This document shows positions 1-8,868 of a stretch of DNA of 64,000 nt, one piece after another (position 1 is the stretch's first letter; every line of letters begins with the position of its first letter). The position numbers and the translations under genes are program-made. A model generated the notes under the pieces. It had not been told where the DNA came from. It made no database searches and saw nothing but the letters and a program-made list of their open reading frames with translations. The DNA is from Nocardia sp. CY41 (GTDB lineage Bacteria; Actinomycetota; Actinomycetes; Mycobacteriales; Mycobacteriaceae): assembly GCF_009829325.1 (NCBI RefSeq), contig NZ_VUOS01000009.1, positions 269,143 through 333,142 of the forward strand, read 5' to 3'.

Positions 1-224
1 TGGCCGCAGCGCGAGAAGGATTGGGCGTCACGCTGATCCACAGTGACGCGATCTCCCAGGACTTGGAGAACGGCGTGCTGCGCGTCCTCCCGGTCGATGG
101 CACCCCACTGGACCGTCCGTGGCATGCCATCACCACCCGCACTCCGACGCCGACCACCCGCCTGTTCCTCACCCATCTGCTCGACTCCGCCGAGGTCGGC
201 CCCGACGTCTTTCACCCCCACTGA
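1..224 (+). CDS. LysR-type transcriptional regulator, C-terminal fragment
   Basis: The reading frame enters from the left edge (first whole codon at position 3) and stops at 224, giving about 73 residues. The run GLGVTLIHSDAI followed by LRVLPVDGTPLDRPWHAI resembles the end of a LysR effector-binding domain, where a beta strand with a short serine/aspartate loop precedes a final strand and helix. The DNA-binding half lies outside the window, so its target cannot be inferred. The family assignment is by pattern only. Confidence 0.55.
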   Translation, partial: AAAREGLGVTLIHSDAISQDLENGVLRVLPVDGTPLDRPWHAITTRTPTPTTRLFLTHLLDSAEVGPDVFHPH

Positions 225-290
225 TCCTCGTCCCCGCACCGGAGCGCCGGTGCCGGGCAACCGCCGGACCGGTATGACAGACTGGCCCGC

Positions 291-1145
291 ATGACTCGAG
301 GGGACGTACCGTCCAACGTGTCGGACACAGCGCGCTGGGTCGCGGCCTACCGGGCACGCGAGACGACGCGCCCGGACGCGCTGTTCCACGATCCGCTGGC
401 CGACCGGCTGGCCGGAGAACGCGGCCACGCCATCGCCGACAGCGCGCCCCGGATGATGCGCGGCGGGTGGCCGATCGTCACCCGGACCAAGCTGATCGAC
501 GACCTGGTCAGCACAGCGATCGCCGAGGGGTGCGACCGCGTCCTCAACCTCGCCGCAGGTCTGGACACCCGCCCCTATCGGCTGGATCTACCGCCCGAGC
601 TGCTCTGGATCGAAGCGGACCTGCCGGAGATCGTCGCGGAGAAGGACGACGCGCTCGCCGATGAGACGCCGCACTGCGTGCTCGTCCGCCGAGCGGTCGA
701 TCTCGCCGACCCAGACGCCCGCGCGAAGTTCCTCGACGAGGCGCTCGGCGCGGTCGCCCCCGCCACCGCCCCAGCGTCGAAAGCCTTGGTGCTCACCGAG
801 GGTTTGCTGATGTACCTCGACCCGCCGACGGTCACCGATCTGGCGAATGCCCTGGACCGCCCGGAGATCGCCTGGTGGCTGCTCGACCTCAGCATGGGCA
901 TGCGGAAGCTGCGTTCCGGGGACACCTTCGCCAACGCGCCGATGAAATTCGAGCCCCCCAACGGCGTCCGCTTCTTCGAAGACCTCGGCTGGCAGCCGAT
1001 CGAGCTGGAAAGCCTGCTGCTGCACGCCCGCAAATTCCACCGCGCACCCTGGTACCTGCGCCCGTTCACCTATCTGCCTCAGCCCGACCCACGCAAACCC
1101 ATGCGCAACCCGTGGTCGGGCATCATCCGCTTCCGCCACACCTGA
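291..1145 (+). CDS. SAM-dependent methyltransferase (TIGR00027/LCM-like)
   Basis: A 284-residue class I methyltransferase of the leucine-carboxyl-methyltransferase-like family that is greatly expanded in mycobacteria and nocardiae. The N-terminal signature is ARWVAAYRARE with DPLADRLAGERG. SAM-binding motif I is VLNLAAGLDTRPYR at residues 84-97, with an acidic strand end (IEADLPEIV) next and TEGLLMYLDPPTV further on. The length matches the family. The ATG at 291 is used because the following residues align with the usual family start. The gene stands alone between a LysR fragment and a convergent FHA gene. The substrate is unknown for nearly all members, and nothing here narrows it. Confidence 0.9.
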   Translation: MTRGDVPSNVSDTARWVAAYRARETTRPDALFHDPLADRLAGERGHAIADSAPRMMRGGWPIVTRTKLIDDLVSTAIAEGCDRVLNLAAGLDTRPYRLDLPPELLWIEADLPEIVAEKDDALADETPHCVLVRRAVDLADPDARAKFLDEALGAVAPATAPASKALVLTEGLLMYLDPPTVTDLANALDRPEIAWWLLDLSMGMRKLRSGDTFANAPMKFEPPNGVRFFEDLGWQPIELESLLLHARKFHRAPWYLRPFTYLPQPDPRKPMRNPWSGIIRFRHT

Positions 1146-1192
1146 GATCCTCTCCGGACGATCCCGCGACCGCTCGACGTGCCGATCCGCGG

Positions 1193-2761
1193 CTACAGCT
1201 GGCCGTGTGGGGAGTCGAAGGTCAGCACGCGTCCGCCCAGTTGGATCTGGGCGCCGGGCGCGAGGGTGACCGGCCGGCCGGGGACCGCACGCACCCATTC
1301 CTGTCGTCCGGGATGACGGATGTGGGTGCCGTTGGTGGAGCCGCCGTCCACGACGGTGACGTCCCACTCGACGAGGCGGATCTCCGCGTGCGCCCGGGAC
1401 ATCCCGCCCGAGCTGTCTTCCAGCCGTAGTGGGCGAGCGCCGCGCGCGACGGCCTCGGAATACTCCGGCTCGCGTCCGAGCACGCAGTCGCTGTCCAGCA
1501 CGAACGACGTGCCGTCGTCCAGGAGCAGCACGCCCAGCGGAGGACGCACCCCCTCGCTCAGCACGCAGGTGAGCTGATCCATCCGGATGCCGCACACCGC
1601 GCAGAAGGACACCCGCGGATCGTTGTGATGACCGCGTGCGCACTGGAAGCCGTGCACGATCACCCGATGTCCCAGCGTGTTCGAGCCGGTCGACCCGAGC
1701 GCCGCCGCGACGACCTCGGCCGAGGGCACCACCGTCTCGGCGAGATCCGCGTCGTTGGCGATCGCCTGGTCCCGGTCGGTGTGGTGTGCGGGCCGTGCCG
1801 GTCCCCGGTCCGGTCGCGGTGGCATCGGCTGCGCCACCGAAGGTGTCACGCCCGGCCCCGGCGTGGCCCGGCGCGCCGCTGCCTGAAGATCGACTTCCGT
1901 TGCGGCGTCGCCGGGCTCCTCGCCCTTACGCAGGCTCGGTGCCGACCGCGGCTGCGCTCCCGACACCTGCTCCGCTCCGGGACGGTGCGCCGGCGGCGCC
2001 TGAGGTGCGGCGGGTCCTGCGACCGCCGCAGGGTCTTGTGTCGGCGGAGCAGCGACCGAATGTGGTGTCGGCTCCGGCGGCGGCTCGACGTGCTGCGGTT
2101 CCTCGATCCGCTGCGGTTCAGGTGCCGATACCGGCCGCGGCACGGGCGGGACTTGCCGCGCGGATCCCGCCTCCGGTCGCCGTCCGGGTTCGCCGACACC
2201 GTGGGCCTCCGGTTCGGCGAGGTGCGCGTCCGGCACCGGCCCGGACCACCGCACCGCGCCCGACCCCGGTGCGGTCCCCTCGCCGAGCGCGAAGATGCCG
2301 CGCTCCGGGAGCGACTCCGCGGTCCATCCCGCCTCGTCCACGAACAACCCCGCGCCGGTGCCGGGTGCGGGCGTCACCATGCGGTCGACGGTGAATCCGG
2401 CGTCCCGGCCGCGCAGCACCTCCGTGCGGCCGGCGCCGGCGAGGACAGCGGTGACGCCACCGTGCAGGAAAACCGCGAGACCGTTGTCCGCCGGCGTGAC
2501 CACGCCGAACTCGACCTCGTCCTCCTCCCCGTTGGCCAGCCCCATCAGCCAGGTCGTGGCCGACCGCGCCACCGCCCGCCCGCTGCGACTCCGGTCCCGC
2601 GCCACGGCCTCGCGCACGATGTCCAGCAGCGCCGCCATCGTCCGGGCCGCCACCGTGTCGGCCGTGACGCTGCCGTCGCCGCGGTGCGCGACGACCACGA
2701 CGGCACCGCTCGCGCTCGCCACCAGGTGGGCGCCGGGCAACACCTCGATCTGCGCGCTCAC
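1193..2761 (-). CDS. FHA-domain protein with zinc-ribbon-like motif
   Basis: The GTG start at 2761 overlaps the upstream gene's stop (GTGA), giving 522 residues. The first ~160 residues form a globular alpha/beta region of unknown family, followed by a Pro/Ala-rich linker of roughly 170 residues. A CARGHHNDPRVSFCAVCG zinc-ribbon-like knuckle lies near residue 380, and the last ~115 residues are an FHA domain. Conserved FHA residues are visible as LGRE, SRAHAEI and GSTNGTHI. FHA domains bind phosphothreonine, so a Ser/Thr-kinase-controlled role is plausible. It is the last gene of a three-gene minus-strand unit with a membrane protein and a dinucleotide-binding protein. A longer in-frame extension to 4546 runs antisense through the neighbours and is rejected. 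Confidence 0.82.
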   Translation of the reverse strand: MSAQIEVLPGAHLVASASGAVVVVAHRGDGSVTADTVAARTMAALLDIVREAVARDRSRSGRAVARSATTWLMGLANGEEDEVEFGVVTPADNGLAVFLHGGVTAVLAGAGRTEVLRGRDAGFTVDRMVTPAPGTGAGLFVDEAGWTAESLPERGIFALGEGTAPGSGAVRWSGPVPDAHLAEPEAHGVGEPGRRPEAGSARQVPPVPRPVSAPEPQRIEEPQHVEPPPEPTPHSVAAPPTQDPAAVAGPAAPQAPPAHRPGAEQVSGAQPRSAPSLRKGEEPGDAATEVDLQAAARRATPGPGVTPSVAQPMPPRPDRGPARPAHHTDRDQAIANDADLAETVVPSAEVVAAALGSTGSNTLGHRVIVHGFQCARGHHNDPRVSFCAVCGIRMDQLTCVLSEGVRPPLGVLLLDDGTSFVLDSDCVLGREPEYSEAVARGARPLRLEDSSGGMSRAHAEIRLVEWDVTVVDGGSTNGTHIRHPGRQEWVRAVPGRPVTLAPGAQIQLGGRVLTFDSPHGQL

Positions 2762-3201
2762 AGGAACCGGCCGCCTTGGAAGCGCCACCGGTGGAACACC
2801 ACCCGCATGGGACCGTTCACGATGAGCCAGAACACGATCCACGTGAGGACGAACTGGATTCCGAACGCCACGAGCGACGGGCGCAGATGTCCGGGCAGGA
2901 CCACCGTGGTGTAGCGCACGAGGACCCACATCAGCGCCCCCTCGTTGACGATGGTGATGAAACCGAACAGGGTCGGCCAGTCCTTTTCCCAGCGGAACTG
3001 CTGCAGGAAATGGTAGAGCAATTCCCACAGCACACCGACCAGGACGGTGCCGAGCAGAACCGACAACGTCACCCGGTACGCCTGGCCGATGCTCGACGAA
3101 CCGGTCGGCAGGAACGGGGTGATGACCAGCGCGACGACGAAGCCGATCACGCTCAGCGCGAGAAGACGGGTCTGGATTCGCCCGTTCAAGGTAGGAAGCA
3201 T
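2758..3201 (-). CDS. Membrane protein of unknown function
   Basis: A 147-residue protein with about four hydrophobic segments: LALSVIGFVVALVITPFL, VTLSVLLGTVLVGVLWELL, a third around TLFGFITIVNEGALMWVLV, and VAFGIQFVLTWIVFWLIV near the C-terminus. The C-terminus is short and basic (FHRWRFQGGRFL). I recognise no named family. It lies 3 bp after the dinucleotide-binding gene and overlaps the FHA gene by 4 bp, so the three are almost certainly cotranscribed. Its likely job is to place an FHA-linked signalling complex at the membrane, which is inference. Confidence 0.72.
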   Translation of the reverse strand: MLPTLNGRIQTRLLALSVIGFVVALVITPFLPTGSSSIGQAYRVTLSVLLGTVLVGVLWELLYHFLQQFRWEKDWPTLFGFITIVNEGALMWVLVRYTTVVLPGHLRPSLVAFGIQFVLTWIVFWLIVNGPMRVVFHRWRFQGGRFL

Positions 3202-3204
3202 CGC

Positions 3205-4746
3205 TCAGATCTTCTCGTTCGTAACCCACAGCCACCATTGCCGTGTGGAGCGCAGCGGACCCATCCTGCGGCAGAACCCGACCGCGGCCAGATCGTCGGC
3301 GATCTCCTGCGCGGCGATCTGCAGGCCGAGGAAGGTGTCCACGCCGACGAACGGCCCGCCGAGCGTCGCGCTGCCGGAGGCGTACATCCGGCCCGTGCCG
3401 CTCCGGGTGCCGATCAGCTCGAAGGTCGTCTCCACGTCCAGCCTGCCGAGCGGATTGCGCCCGGCGCCCGCGTGGTCCAGCAGGTCGGCCAGCAAACGGT
3501 GCTCGCGGATGTCGGCTTCCAACCCCGTGCAGTCGATGATGTAGTCGACGGTGGTGTCGAACGGTTGCGTCGGTGGCGGAAACGGCAGCGGCGCAGTGGT
3601 ATCCGGGAGGATCGTCGCGACCACGCCTTGGCGGCCACTGGCGGGGCGTGGAGCCCGCATCGTGCCCGCCATCACCTGGTACCAGCCTTCTCGGCGGCCG
3701 CGGCGCAATTGTTCCTGCCAGTTGTCCCGGATCGGGGTGTTGGTGCCGGAGATCTCCTTGTACGCCCGGGCCCGTTCCTCGCCTTGCAGTCGCCGCACCT
3801 TCTGCTTGAGCTGACCGCCCCAGACCGACTTCGGATAGTTGAAGCCCTGGTAGGCCCACCCGTCGCCGCCCTTGAGCCGGCTGAAGACGTTCTTGCCGTG
3901 CGGGCCGGCGATATAGGTACGGAACAGATGCAGGATCCTGGTGTCGAGCCGGTAGGTGTCCCGGTCGTCGATGAGCCGCTGCAGGACGCGGCTGGCCACG
4001 ATCCCGCTGCCGCGGATGAGCACGGTGCCGGGGCACCGCTGCAGCGCCTGGTAGACGTGCTCGTGCGGCTCGTAGGCGTTGACCACGCGCGTCGGATCGC
4101 GATGGGTCTCGCGGTACTCCTGCAGGTCCGGCAGCAGTTTCAGACCCGGATAACCCACCGCGACATGCACATACGTGCTGCGGAAAGCCACCCGCTTGGT
4201 CGGCGTGGAACCCGCGGGCGGGGTGAGGATGGTGAAGTATCCGCCGCCGTGGCGCTTGCGGACCATCCGTACGTGACCTCGGTGCAGGGAGCGGGCGTAA
4301 CCGATGCGGTGGAACTCCCGCTCCATCGCGGCGAACGCCTGGCCCGCGCGGGGGGTGTAGTAATTCGCGAAGATCGGTTCGGTGAAGACGTTCCACAGCG
4401 GCCCGAGCGATCGGTCCGCGATCGCCTCCCGTACCGCGTAGGACGGAAAGCCCCAGATGTTGTCCGGTGTCGAGGCCGAATCGCTGCGCAGGCGCTCGCC
4501 GCGGGGAATCTGCGAGACCCTGGTCAGATATTCGTAGGACGCCCACGGGTGCTCCTGTGGACCGAGCACCGCCATCGCCTCCGCGGGCACGCCGAAGATC
4601 CGGAGGGTGTCGTAGGTGACGAACGATCCGATTCCGCTGCCGATGGTCACGAACGGTACGTCGACCACCGGAATCCCTGCGCCGCCCAGCATTTCATCGG
4701 TCCACACGTCGGTGTCGACGAGGGCCTGCGTGATATCTCCCCGCAT
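3205..4746 (-). CDS. FAD/NAD(P)-binding oxidoreductase-like protein
   Basis: A 513-residue protein. An N-terminal dinucleotide-binding glycine motif is visible (VPFVTIGSGIGSFVTYDTLR, near residue 35) and a second Rossmann-type strand appears near residue 240 (GTVLIRGSGIVASRVLQRL). Close to the C-terminus, VDYIIDCTGLEADI is typical of a flavoprotein reporting-group strand, followed by MYASGSATLGGPF, like the GD motif region of FAD enzymes. The family is flavin-dependent oxidoreductase-like, but the exact reaction is not recognisable. It is the first gene of a unit with a membrane protein and an FHA protein, an unusual pairing of redox and phospho-signalling modules. Confidence 0.7.
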   Translation of the reverse strand: MRGDITQALVDTDVWTDEMLGGAGIPVVDVPFVTIGSGIGSFVTYDTLRIFGVPAEAMAVLGPQEHPWASYEYLTRVSQIPRGERLRSDSASTPDNIWGFPSYAVREAIADRSLGPLWNVFTEPIFANYYTPRAGQAFAAMEREFHRIGYARSLHRGHVRMVRKRHGGGYFTILTPPAGSTPTKRVAFRSTYVHVAVGYPGLKLLPDLQEYRETHRDPTRVVNAYEPHEHVYQALQRCPGTVLIRGSGIVASRVLQRLIDDRDTYRLDTRILHLFRTYIAGPHGKNVFSRLKGGDGWAYQGFNYPKSVWGGQLKQKVRRLQGEERARAYKEISGTNTPIRDNWQEQLRRGRREGWYQVMAGTMRAPRPASGRQGVVATILPDTTAPLPFPPPTQPFDTTVDYIIDCTGLEADIREHRLLADLLDHAGAGRNPLGRLDVETTFELIGTRSGTGRMYASGSATLGGPFVGVDTFLGLQIAAQEIADDLAAVGFCRRMGPLRSTRQWWLWVTNEKI

Positions 4747-4887
4747 GGGCCGGACTTTACCGGCAGTTTCTTGTCAACTGCTTGCCATCGGCTTTCGCCG
4801 GACGACGCCGCCGGTGACGCGCGGTGCACGACGCGCGCGGACGATCTGCGCCGAACCTGCCACGCGGTCCACCCTCGCGGACGTACC

Positions 4888-5307
4888 ATGCCGTTCGTGG
4901 CCGATTCTCCTCGTTCCACCCCGCTGCGGGTTCTCGTGTACAGCAATGACGCCGACACCAGACGCCAGGTGATCCAGGCCTTGGGCAAGCGCCCGAGCCC
5001 GGAGTTGCCGGAGTTCGCGTACCTCGAGGTCGCCACCGCCCCCGTGGTGATCGCGCAGATGGACGCCGGAGGCATCGACCTGGCCGTGCTCGACGGCGAG
5101 GCGAGCCCGGCCGGCGGACTGGGCATCGCCAAGCAATTGAAAGACGAAGTCGATCCGTGCCCGCCGCTGCTGGTGCTCACCGGCCGCCCCGACGACGCAT
5201 GGCTGGCCGGCTGGTCGCGTGCGGAGGCCGCGGTGGCGCACCCCATCGATCCGCTCCGGCTCACCGAGGCCGTCGTCGCGCTGCTGCGCAGCCGCTCCGC
5301 GGCCTGA
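4888..5307 (+). CDS. Response-regulator receiver-like protein (Rv3143-like)
   Basis: A 139-residue single receiver domain without an output domain. The strand LRVLVYSND (residues 13-21), the acceptor-position aspartate in LAVLDGE (D69) and the LLVLTGRP strand are all present. The usual acidic pair at the end of the first strand is reduced to N20-D21, and the conserved switch lysine is replaced by histidine (AHPIDP, H118), so phosphorylation may be weak or absent. The sequence closely resembles M. tuberculosis Rv3143, which also sits just upstream of nuoA, so the synteny supports the call. The ATG at 4888 is chosen; GTG at 4897 is an alternative. Confidence 0.85.
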   Translation: MPFVADSPRSTPLRVLVYSNDADTRRQVIQALGKRPSPELPEFAYLEVATAPVVIAQMDAGGIDLAVLDGEASPAGGLGIAKQLKDEVDPCPPLLVLTGRPDDAWLAGWSRAEAAVAHPIDPLRLTEAVVALLRSRSAA

Positions 5308-5794
5308 CCGGGAGCCGCGCCCGCCCTGGACCGAAACGGACATTCATAGCGATCATGAATTAGTTTCATCGCGCGCGTTGTCGCGCTTCGGCCCGGCTGC
5401 AACAACGCCCGAACTCCCCTTCCCCGACGCTCCCGGCCGCCGCCGGGCTGTCGCCGTCCCCGACTCCGAACCCGCTCGGGACCACATTTGACGTCGCACT
5501 ACGCGACACTCCGACGCTGCCAACTGACCGTTCACCCAACGTCACGGTCACCCTTCCCGGATTACCACCGTTTCGGTCATAAATGCTTGTACTGAATTCG
5601 ATCAAACGGCGGCACCAAACCCGCTGCGGAGCCCCCTTTCAGTTGTAGGCTGTGCCGTACCTCACAAGGAAGCGGATCAGGGAATGACCGGTTCCGGGTG
5701 GAGCCGAGGGCGAGTCTGGCCGAGGCGGACAACGACGTCAGCCCGCCTCGGACGCTGTTGTCAGCTGCAGCTCGCAAGGAGGGGAAGTGCAGTC
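5308..5794. other. Intergenic region upstream of nuoA
   Basis: No coding sequence is supported in these 487 bases; the open frames show no family features. The stretch from about 5340 to 5600 is richer in A+T than its surroundings (for example gaattagtttcat and ggtcataaatgcttgtactg), which fits a promoter region for the 16-kb nuo operon. A possible -35/-10 pair is TTTCGG near 5571 and TGAATT near 5594, but this is weak. The nuoA ribosome-binding site (aaggagggg) lies at about 5776-5784. Confidence 0.4.
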
Positions 5795-6175
5795 GTGAAT
5801 ATCGAGGTGCCGACGCTCGTACTCGGCGCGATCGCGGCGGCGTTCGCGCTGTTCTCCATCGTCCTCTCGGCCCTGGTCGGCCCGAAGCGGCGCAACCGGG
5901 CGAAGCTGGAACCCTACGAATGCGGGATCGAACCCACCCCGCATGCCGTGGCCGGCGGGCCGGGAAACGTTACCGGACAACGCTTTCCGGTGAAGTACTA
6001 CCTCACCGCGATGTTGTTCATCATCTTCGACATCGAGATCGTGTTCCTCTACCCGTGGGCAGTCCACTTCGATGCGCTCGGTCTCTTCGGTCTGGCCGCG
6101 ATGGCGTTGTTCATCGTCAACGTCTCGGTGGCCTACGCCTACGAGTGGAAGCGCGGCGGGCTCAGCTGGGACTGA
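5795..6175 (+). CDS. nuoA: NADH-quinone oxidoreductase subunit A
   Basis: A membrane-arm subunit of respiratory complex I, 126 residues with three transmembrane helices. Diagnostic residues are KLEPYECGIEPTP in the loop whose cysteine reports the active/deactive state in other complex I enzymes, and the acidic FDIEIVFLYPW helix. The GTG at 5795 is used because it follows a strong ribosome-binding site (aaggagggg) by about ten bases and begins just before the first helix. A longer in-frame version from 5684 would add residues unlike the family. First gene of the nuoA-N operon, with 51 bases before nuoB. Confidence 0.96.
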   Translation: MNIEVPTLVLGAIAAAFALFSIVLSALVGPKRRNRAKLEPYECGIEPTPHAVAGGPGNVTGQRFPVKYYLTAMLFIIFDIEIVFLYPWAVHFDALGLFGLAAMALFIVNVSVAYAYEWKRGGLSWD

Positions 6176-6226
6176 ATGCCGCGCAATCGAATTCGTAGGC
6201 GACGAGTGGAAGCGAGTCAGTAGAAC

Positions 6227-6781
6227 ATGGGTCTCGAGGAGAAACTGCCCAGCGGCTTCCTGCTGAGCACGGTCGAAGATTTCGCCGGATTCCTGCGCAA
6301 AGGCTCCCTATGGCCCGCCACCTTCGGGCTGGCGTGCTGCGCCATCGAGATGATGGCCACCGGCGGAGGCCGGTTCGACATCGCCCGTTTCGGCATGGAA
6401 GCATTCCGCGCCTCGCCGCGGCAGGCCGATCTGATGATCGTCGCAGGCCGGGTGAGCCAGAAGATGGCCCCGGTGCTGCGCCAGGTCTACGACCAGATGA
6501 CCGAACCGAAATGGGTGCTGGCGATGGGCGTCTGCGCGTCGTCGGGCGGGATGTTCAACAACTACGCCATCGTGCAGGGCGTCGATCACGTGGTGCCGGT
6601 CGACATCTACCTGCCGGGCTGCCCGCCCCGGCCGGAGATGCTGCTGAACGCGATCCTGGCACTGCACGCCAAAATTCAACAGATGCCGCTCGGCGTCAAC
6701 CGCGAGGAAGCCATCCGCGCCGCCGAACAGGCCGCGCTCGCCTCGACGCCGACCATCCGGATGGAGGGTCTGCTGCGATGA
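6227..6781 (+). CDS. nuoB: NADH-quinone oxidoreductase subunit B
   Basis: A 184-residue peripheral-arm subunit that carries cluster N2, the last Fe-S centre before ubiquinone or menaquinone. The four ligand cysteines are present: the adjacent pair in [18 protein letters not shown], one in [11 protein letters not shown] and one in [10 protein letters not shown]. It starts at ATG 6227 and overlaps nuoC by four bases (ATGA). Length and sequence fit the mycobacterial NuoB group, which includes the short C-terminal tail seen here. Confidence 0.97.
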   Translation: MGLEEKLPSGFLLSTVEDFAGFLRKGSLWPATFGLACCAIEMMATGGGRFDIARFGMEAFRASPRQADLMIVAGRVSQKMAPVLRQVYDQMTEPKWVLAMGVCASSGGMFNNYAIVQGVDHVVPVDIYLPGCPPRPEMLLNAILALHAKIQQMPLGVNREEAIRAAEQAALASTPTIRMEGLLR

Positions 6782-7555
6782 CCTTCGACACCCCCGACGA
6801 CACCGACGCCCCGCCCGCGCACGACGCGATCGACGCGGCGGCCACGGCGGGCCCCGAAGGCACCTTGCCGGAAGAGGATCCCGCACAGGCCGGCGCCGAG
6901 GTGATCGGCGTACGCCGCGGCATGTTCGGTGTCACCGGCACCGGCGACACCTCGGGTTACGGTCGGCTGGTCCGCCCCGTGACGCTGCCCGGCAGCACGC
7001 CGGCCCCGTACGGCGGGTACTTCGACGAGGTGGTCGACGCGCTGCGCGCCGCGCTCACCGCCACGGGTGTCCGCCTGGACGCGGCGCTGGAGAAAGTGAT
7101 CGTCTTCCGCGGCGAGCTCACCCTGCACGCGCACCGCGAGCAGCTGGTCACGGTGGCTCGCGCGTTGCGCGACGACCCCGCATTGCGTTTCGAACTCTGC
7201 CTCGGCGTCGACGGGGTGCACTATCCGGAGGATTCCGGCCGCGAACTGCACGCCGTTTATCCACCTCATGTCGATCACACACAACCGCCGCCTGCGGGTG
7301 GAGGTCGCCGCGCCGGACGCGGACCCGCATATTCCGTCGCTCTACGAGGTGTATCCGACCACCGACTGGCACGAACGCGAAACCTACGACTTCTTCGGCA
7401 TCCGGTTCGACGGGCACCCCTCGCTGACCCGGATCACCATGCCGGACGACTGGCGCGGCCACCCCCAGCGCAAGGACTACCCGCTCGGCGGGATCCCGGT
7501 CGAATACAAGGGCGCGCGCATCCCGCCGCCCGACGAGCGGAGGGCATACAGCTGA
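6778..7555 (+). CDS. nuoC: NADH-quinone oxidoreductase subunit C, frameshifted
   Basis: The 30-kDa subunit of complex I. The first part (frame 1, from ATG 6778) runs through IGVRRGMFG and [22 protein letters not shown]. The reading then has to move to frame 2 to continue with [39 protein letters not shown] and [14 protein letters not shown]. The break is one extra C at 7261/7262 (tat-c-cac); without it the gene is a normal ~258-residue NuoC. The total length of 778 bases is 3n+1, as expected. No slippery heptamer for programmed frameshifting is visible. As printed the product would be truncated or run into nuoD's frame, so this is either a real lesion in complex I or a sequence error. Its stop overlaps the nuoD start by one base. 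Confidence 0.9.
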
Positions 7556-8868
7556 TGACCGACACCGACACCGACGTCGCCGAGCCCGCCACGGTCACCG
7601 TCGCGGGACAGGACTGGGACCAGGTTGCCGAGACGCTGTCCGGCGCGGGCGAGGAACGCATCGTCGTCAACATGGGTCCCCAGCACCCGTCCACGCACGG
7701 CGTGCTGCGGCTGATCCTGGAGATCGAGGGCGAAACGGTCACCGAGGCTCGCTGCGGCATCGGCTACCTGCACACCGGGATCGAGAAGAACCTCGAATTC
7801 CGCAACTGGACCCAGGGCGTCACCTTCGTCACCCGTATGGACTACCTGTCGCCGTTCTTCAACGAGACGGCGTACTGCCTTGGCGTGGAGAAACTGCTCG
7901 ACATCACCGAACAGATCCCGGAGCGCGCCACGGTCGTGCGCGTGCTGCTGATGGAGCTCAATCGCATCTCCTCGCACCTCGTCGCGCTGGCCACCGGCGG
8001 CATGGAACTCGGCGCGCTGACGCCGATGCTGTTCGGATTCCGCGAGCGCGAGCTGATTCTCGACGTGTTCGAGACGATCACCGGCCTGCGGATGAACCAC
8101 GCCTACATCCGCCCCGGCGGCCTGTCCCAGGACCTGCCCGACAACGGGGTGACCAAGGTGCGCGAACTGCTCGCGCTGCTGCCCAAGCGGCTACGCGACA
8201 TGGAACACCTGCTCACCGCCAACCCGATCTGGAAGGCCCGCACCCAGAACATCGGCTACCTCGACCTGCAGGGTTGCATGGCCCTCGGCATCACCGGCCC
8301 AGTGCTCCGGGCCACCGGCCTGCCGCACGACCTGCGCAAAGCGCAGCCCTACTGCGGCTACGAGAACTACGAATTCGACATCCCCACCACCACCGGATGC
8401 GACTGCTACGGCCGTTACGTCATCCGGGTGGAGGAGATGAAGGAGTCGCTGAAGATCGTCGAGCAGTGCCTGGACCGGTTGCGGCCCGGGCCGGTCATGA
8501 TCGACGACAAGAAGATCGCCTGGCCGGCCGACCTGCAGGTCGGCGCGGACGGACTCGGCAACTCCCCCAAGCACATCGGCAAGATCATGGGCACGTCCAT
8601 GGAAGGGCTGATCCACCACTTCAAGCTGGTCACCGAAGGCATCCGCGTGCCCGCGGGCCAGGTGTACACGGCGGTGGAGTCACCCCGCGGCGAACTGGGC
8701 GTGCACATGGTCAGCGACGGCGGCACCCGGCCCTACCGGGTGCACTATCGCGACCCCTCGTTCACCAATCTGCAAGCGGTCGCGGCGATGTGCGAGGGCG
8801 GCATGGTCGCCGACGTCATCGCCTCGGTCGCCAGCATCGACCCGGTCATGGGCGGAGTGGACCGATGA
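7555..8868 (+). CDS. nuoD: NADH-quinone oxidoreductase subunit D
   Basis: The 49-kDa subunit, 437 residues, which with NuoB forms the quinone-binding pocket. Family signatures are [28 protein letters not shown], the [19 protein letters not shown] stretch, and [15 protein letters not shown] near the end. The ATG at 7555 shares its A with the nuoC stop. The gene is intact despite the frameshift in nuoC, although efficient translation of nuoD may normally depend on ribosomes finishing nuoC. The nuoE start overlaps its stop. Confidence 0.97.
   Translation: MTDTDTDVAEPATVTVAGQDWDQVAETLSGAGEERIVVNMGPQHPSTHGVLRLILEIEGETVTEARCGIGYLHTGIEKNLEFRNWTQGVTFVTRMDYLSPFFNETAYCLGVEKLLDITEQIPERATVVRVLLMELNRISSHLVALATGGMELGALTPMLFGFRERELILDVFETITGLRMNHAYIRPGGLSQDLPDNGVTKVRELLALLPKRLRDMEHLLTANPIWKARTQNIGYLDLQGCMALGITGPVLRATGLPHDLRKAQPYCGYENYEFDIPTTTGCDCYGRYVIRVEEMKESLKIVEQCLDRLRPGPVMIDDKKIAWPADLQVGADGLGNSPKHIGKIMGTSMEGLIHHFKLVTEGIRVPAGQVYTAVESPRGELGVHMVSDGGTRPYRVHYRDPSFTNLQAVAAMCEGGMVADVIASVASIDPVMGGVDR

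Noticed and set aside
1193..4546. A 1117-residue minus-strand open frame
   Set aside because: Only its last 522 residues have protein character; the rest runs out of frame through the membrane and dinucleotide-binding genes.
2776..4887. Long plus-strand open frame opposite the trio
   Set aside because: It is antisense to supported genes and becomes protein-like only at the response regulator start at 4888.
7255..7275. Programmed frameshift in nuoC
   Set aside because: No slippery heptamer or following stem-loop was seen, and the lesion is a simple extra C. NuoC is not known to use recoding.
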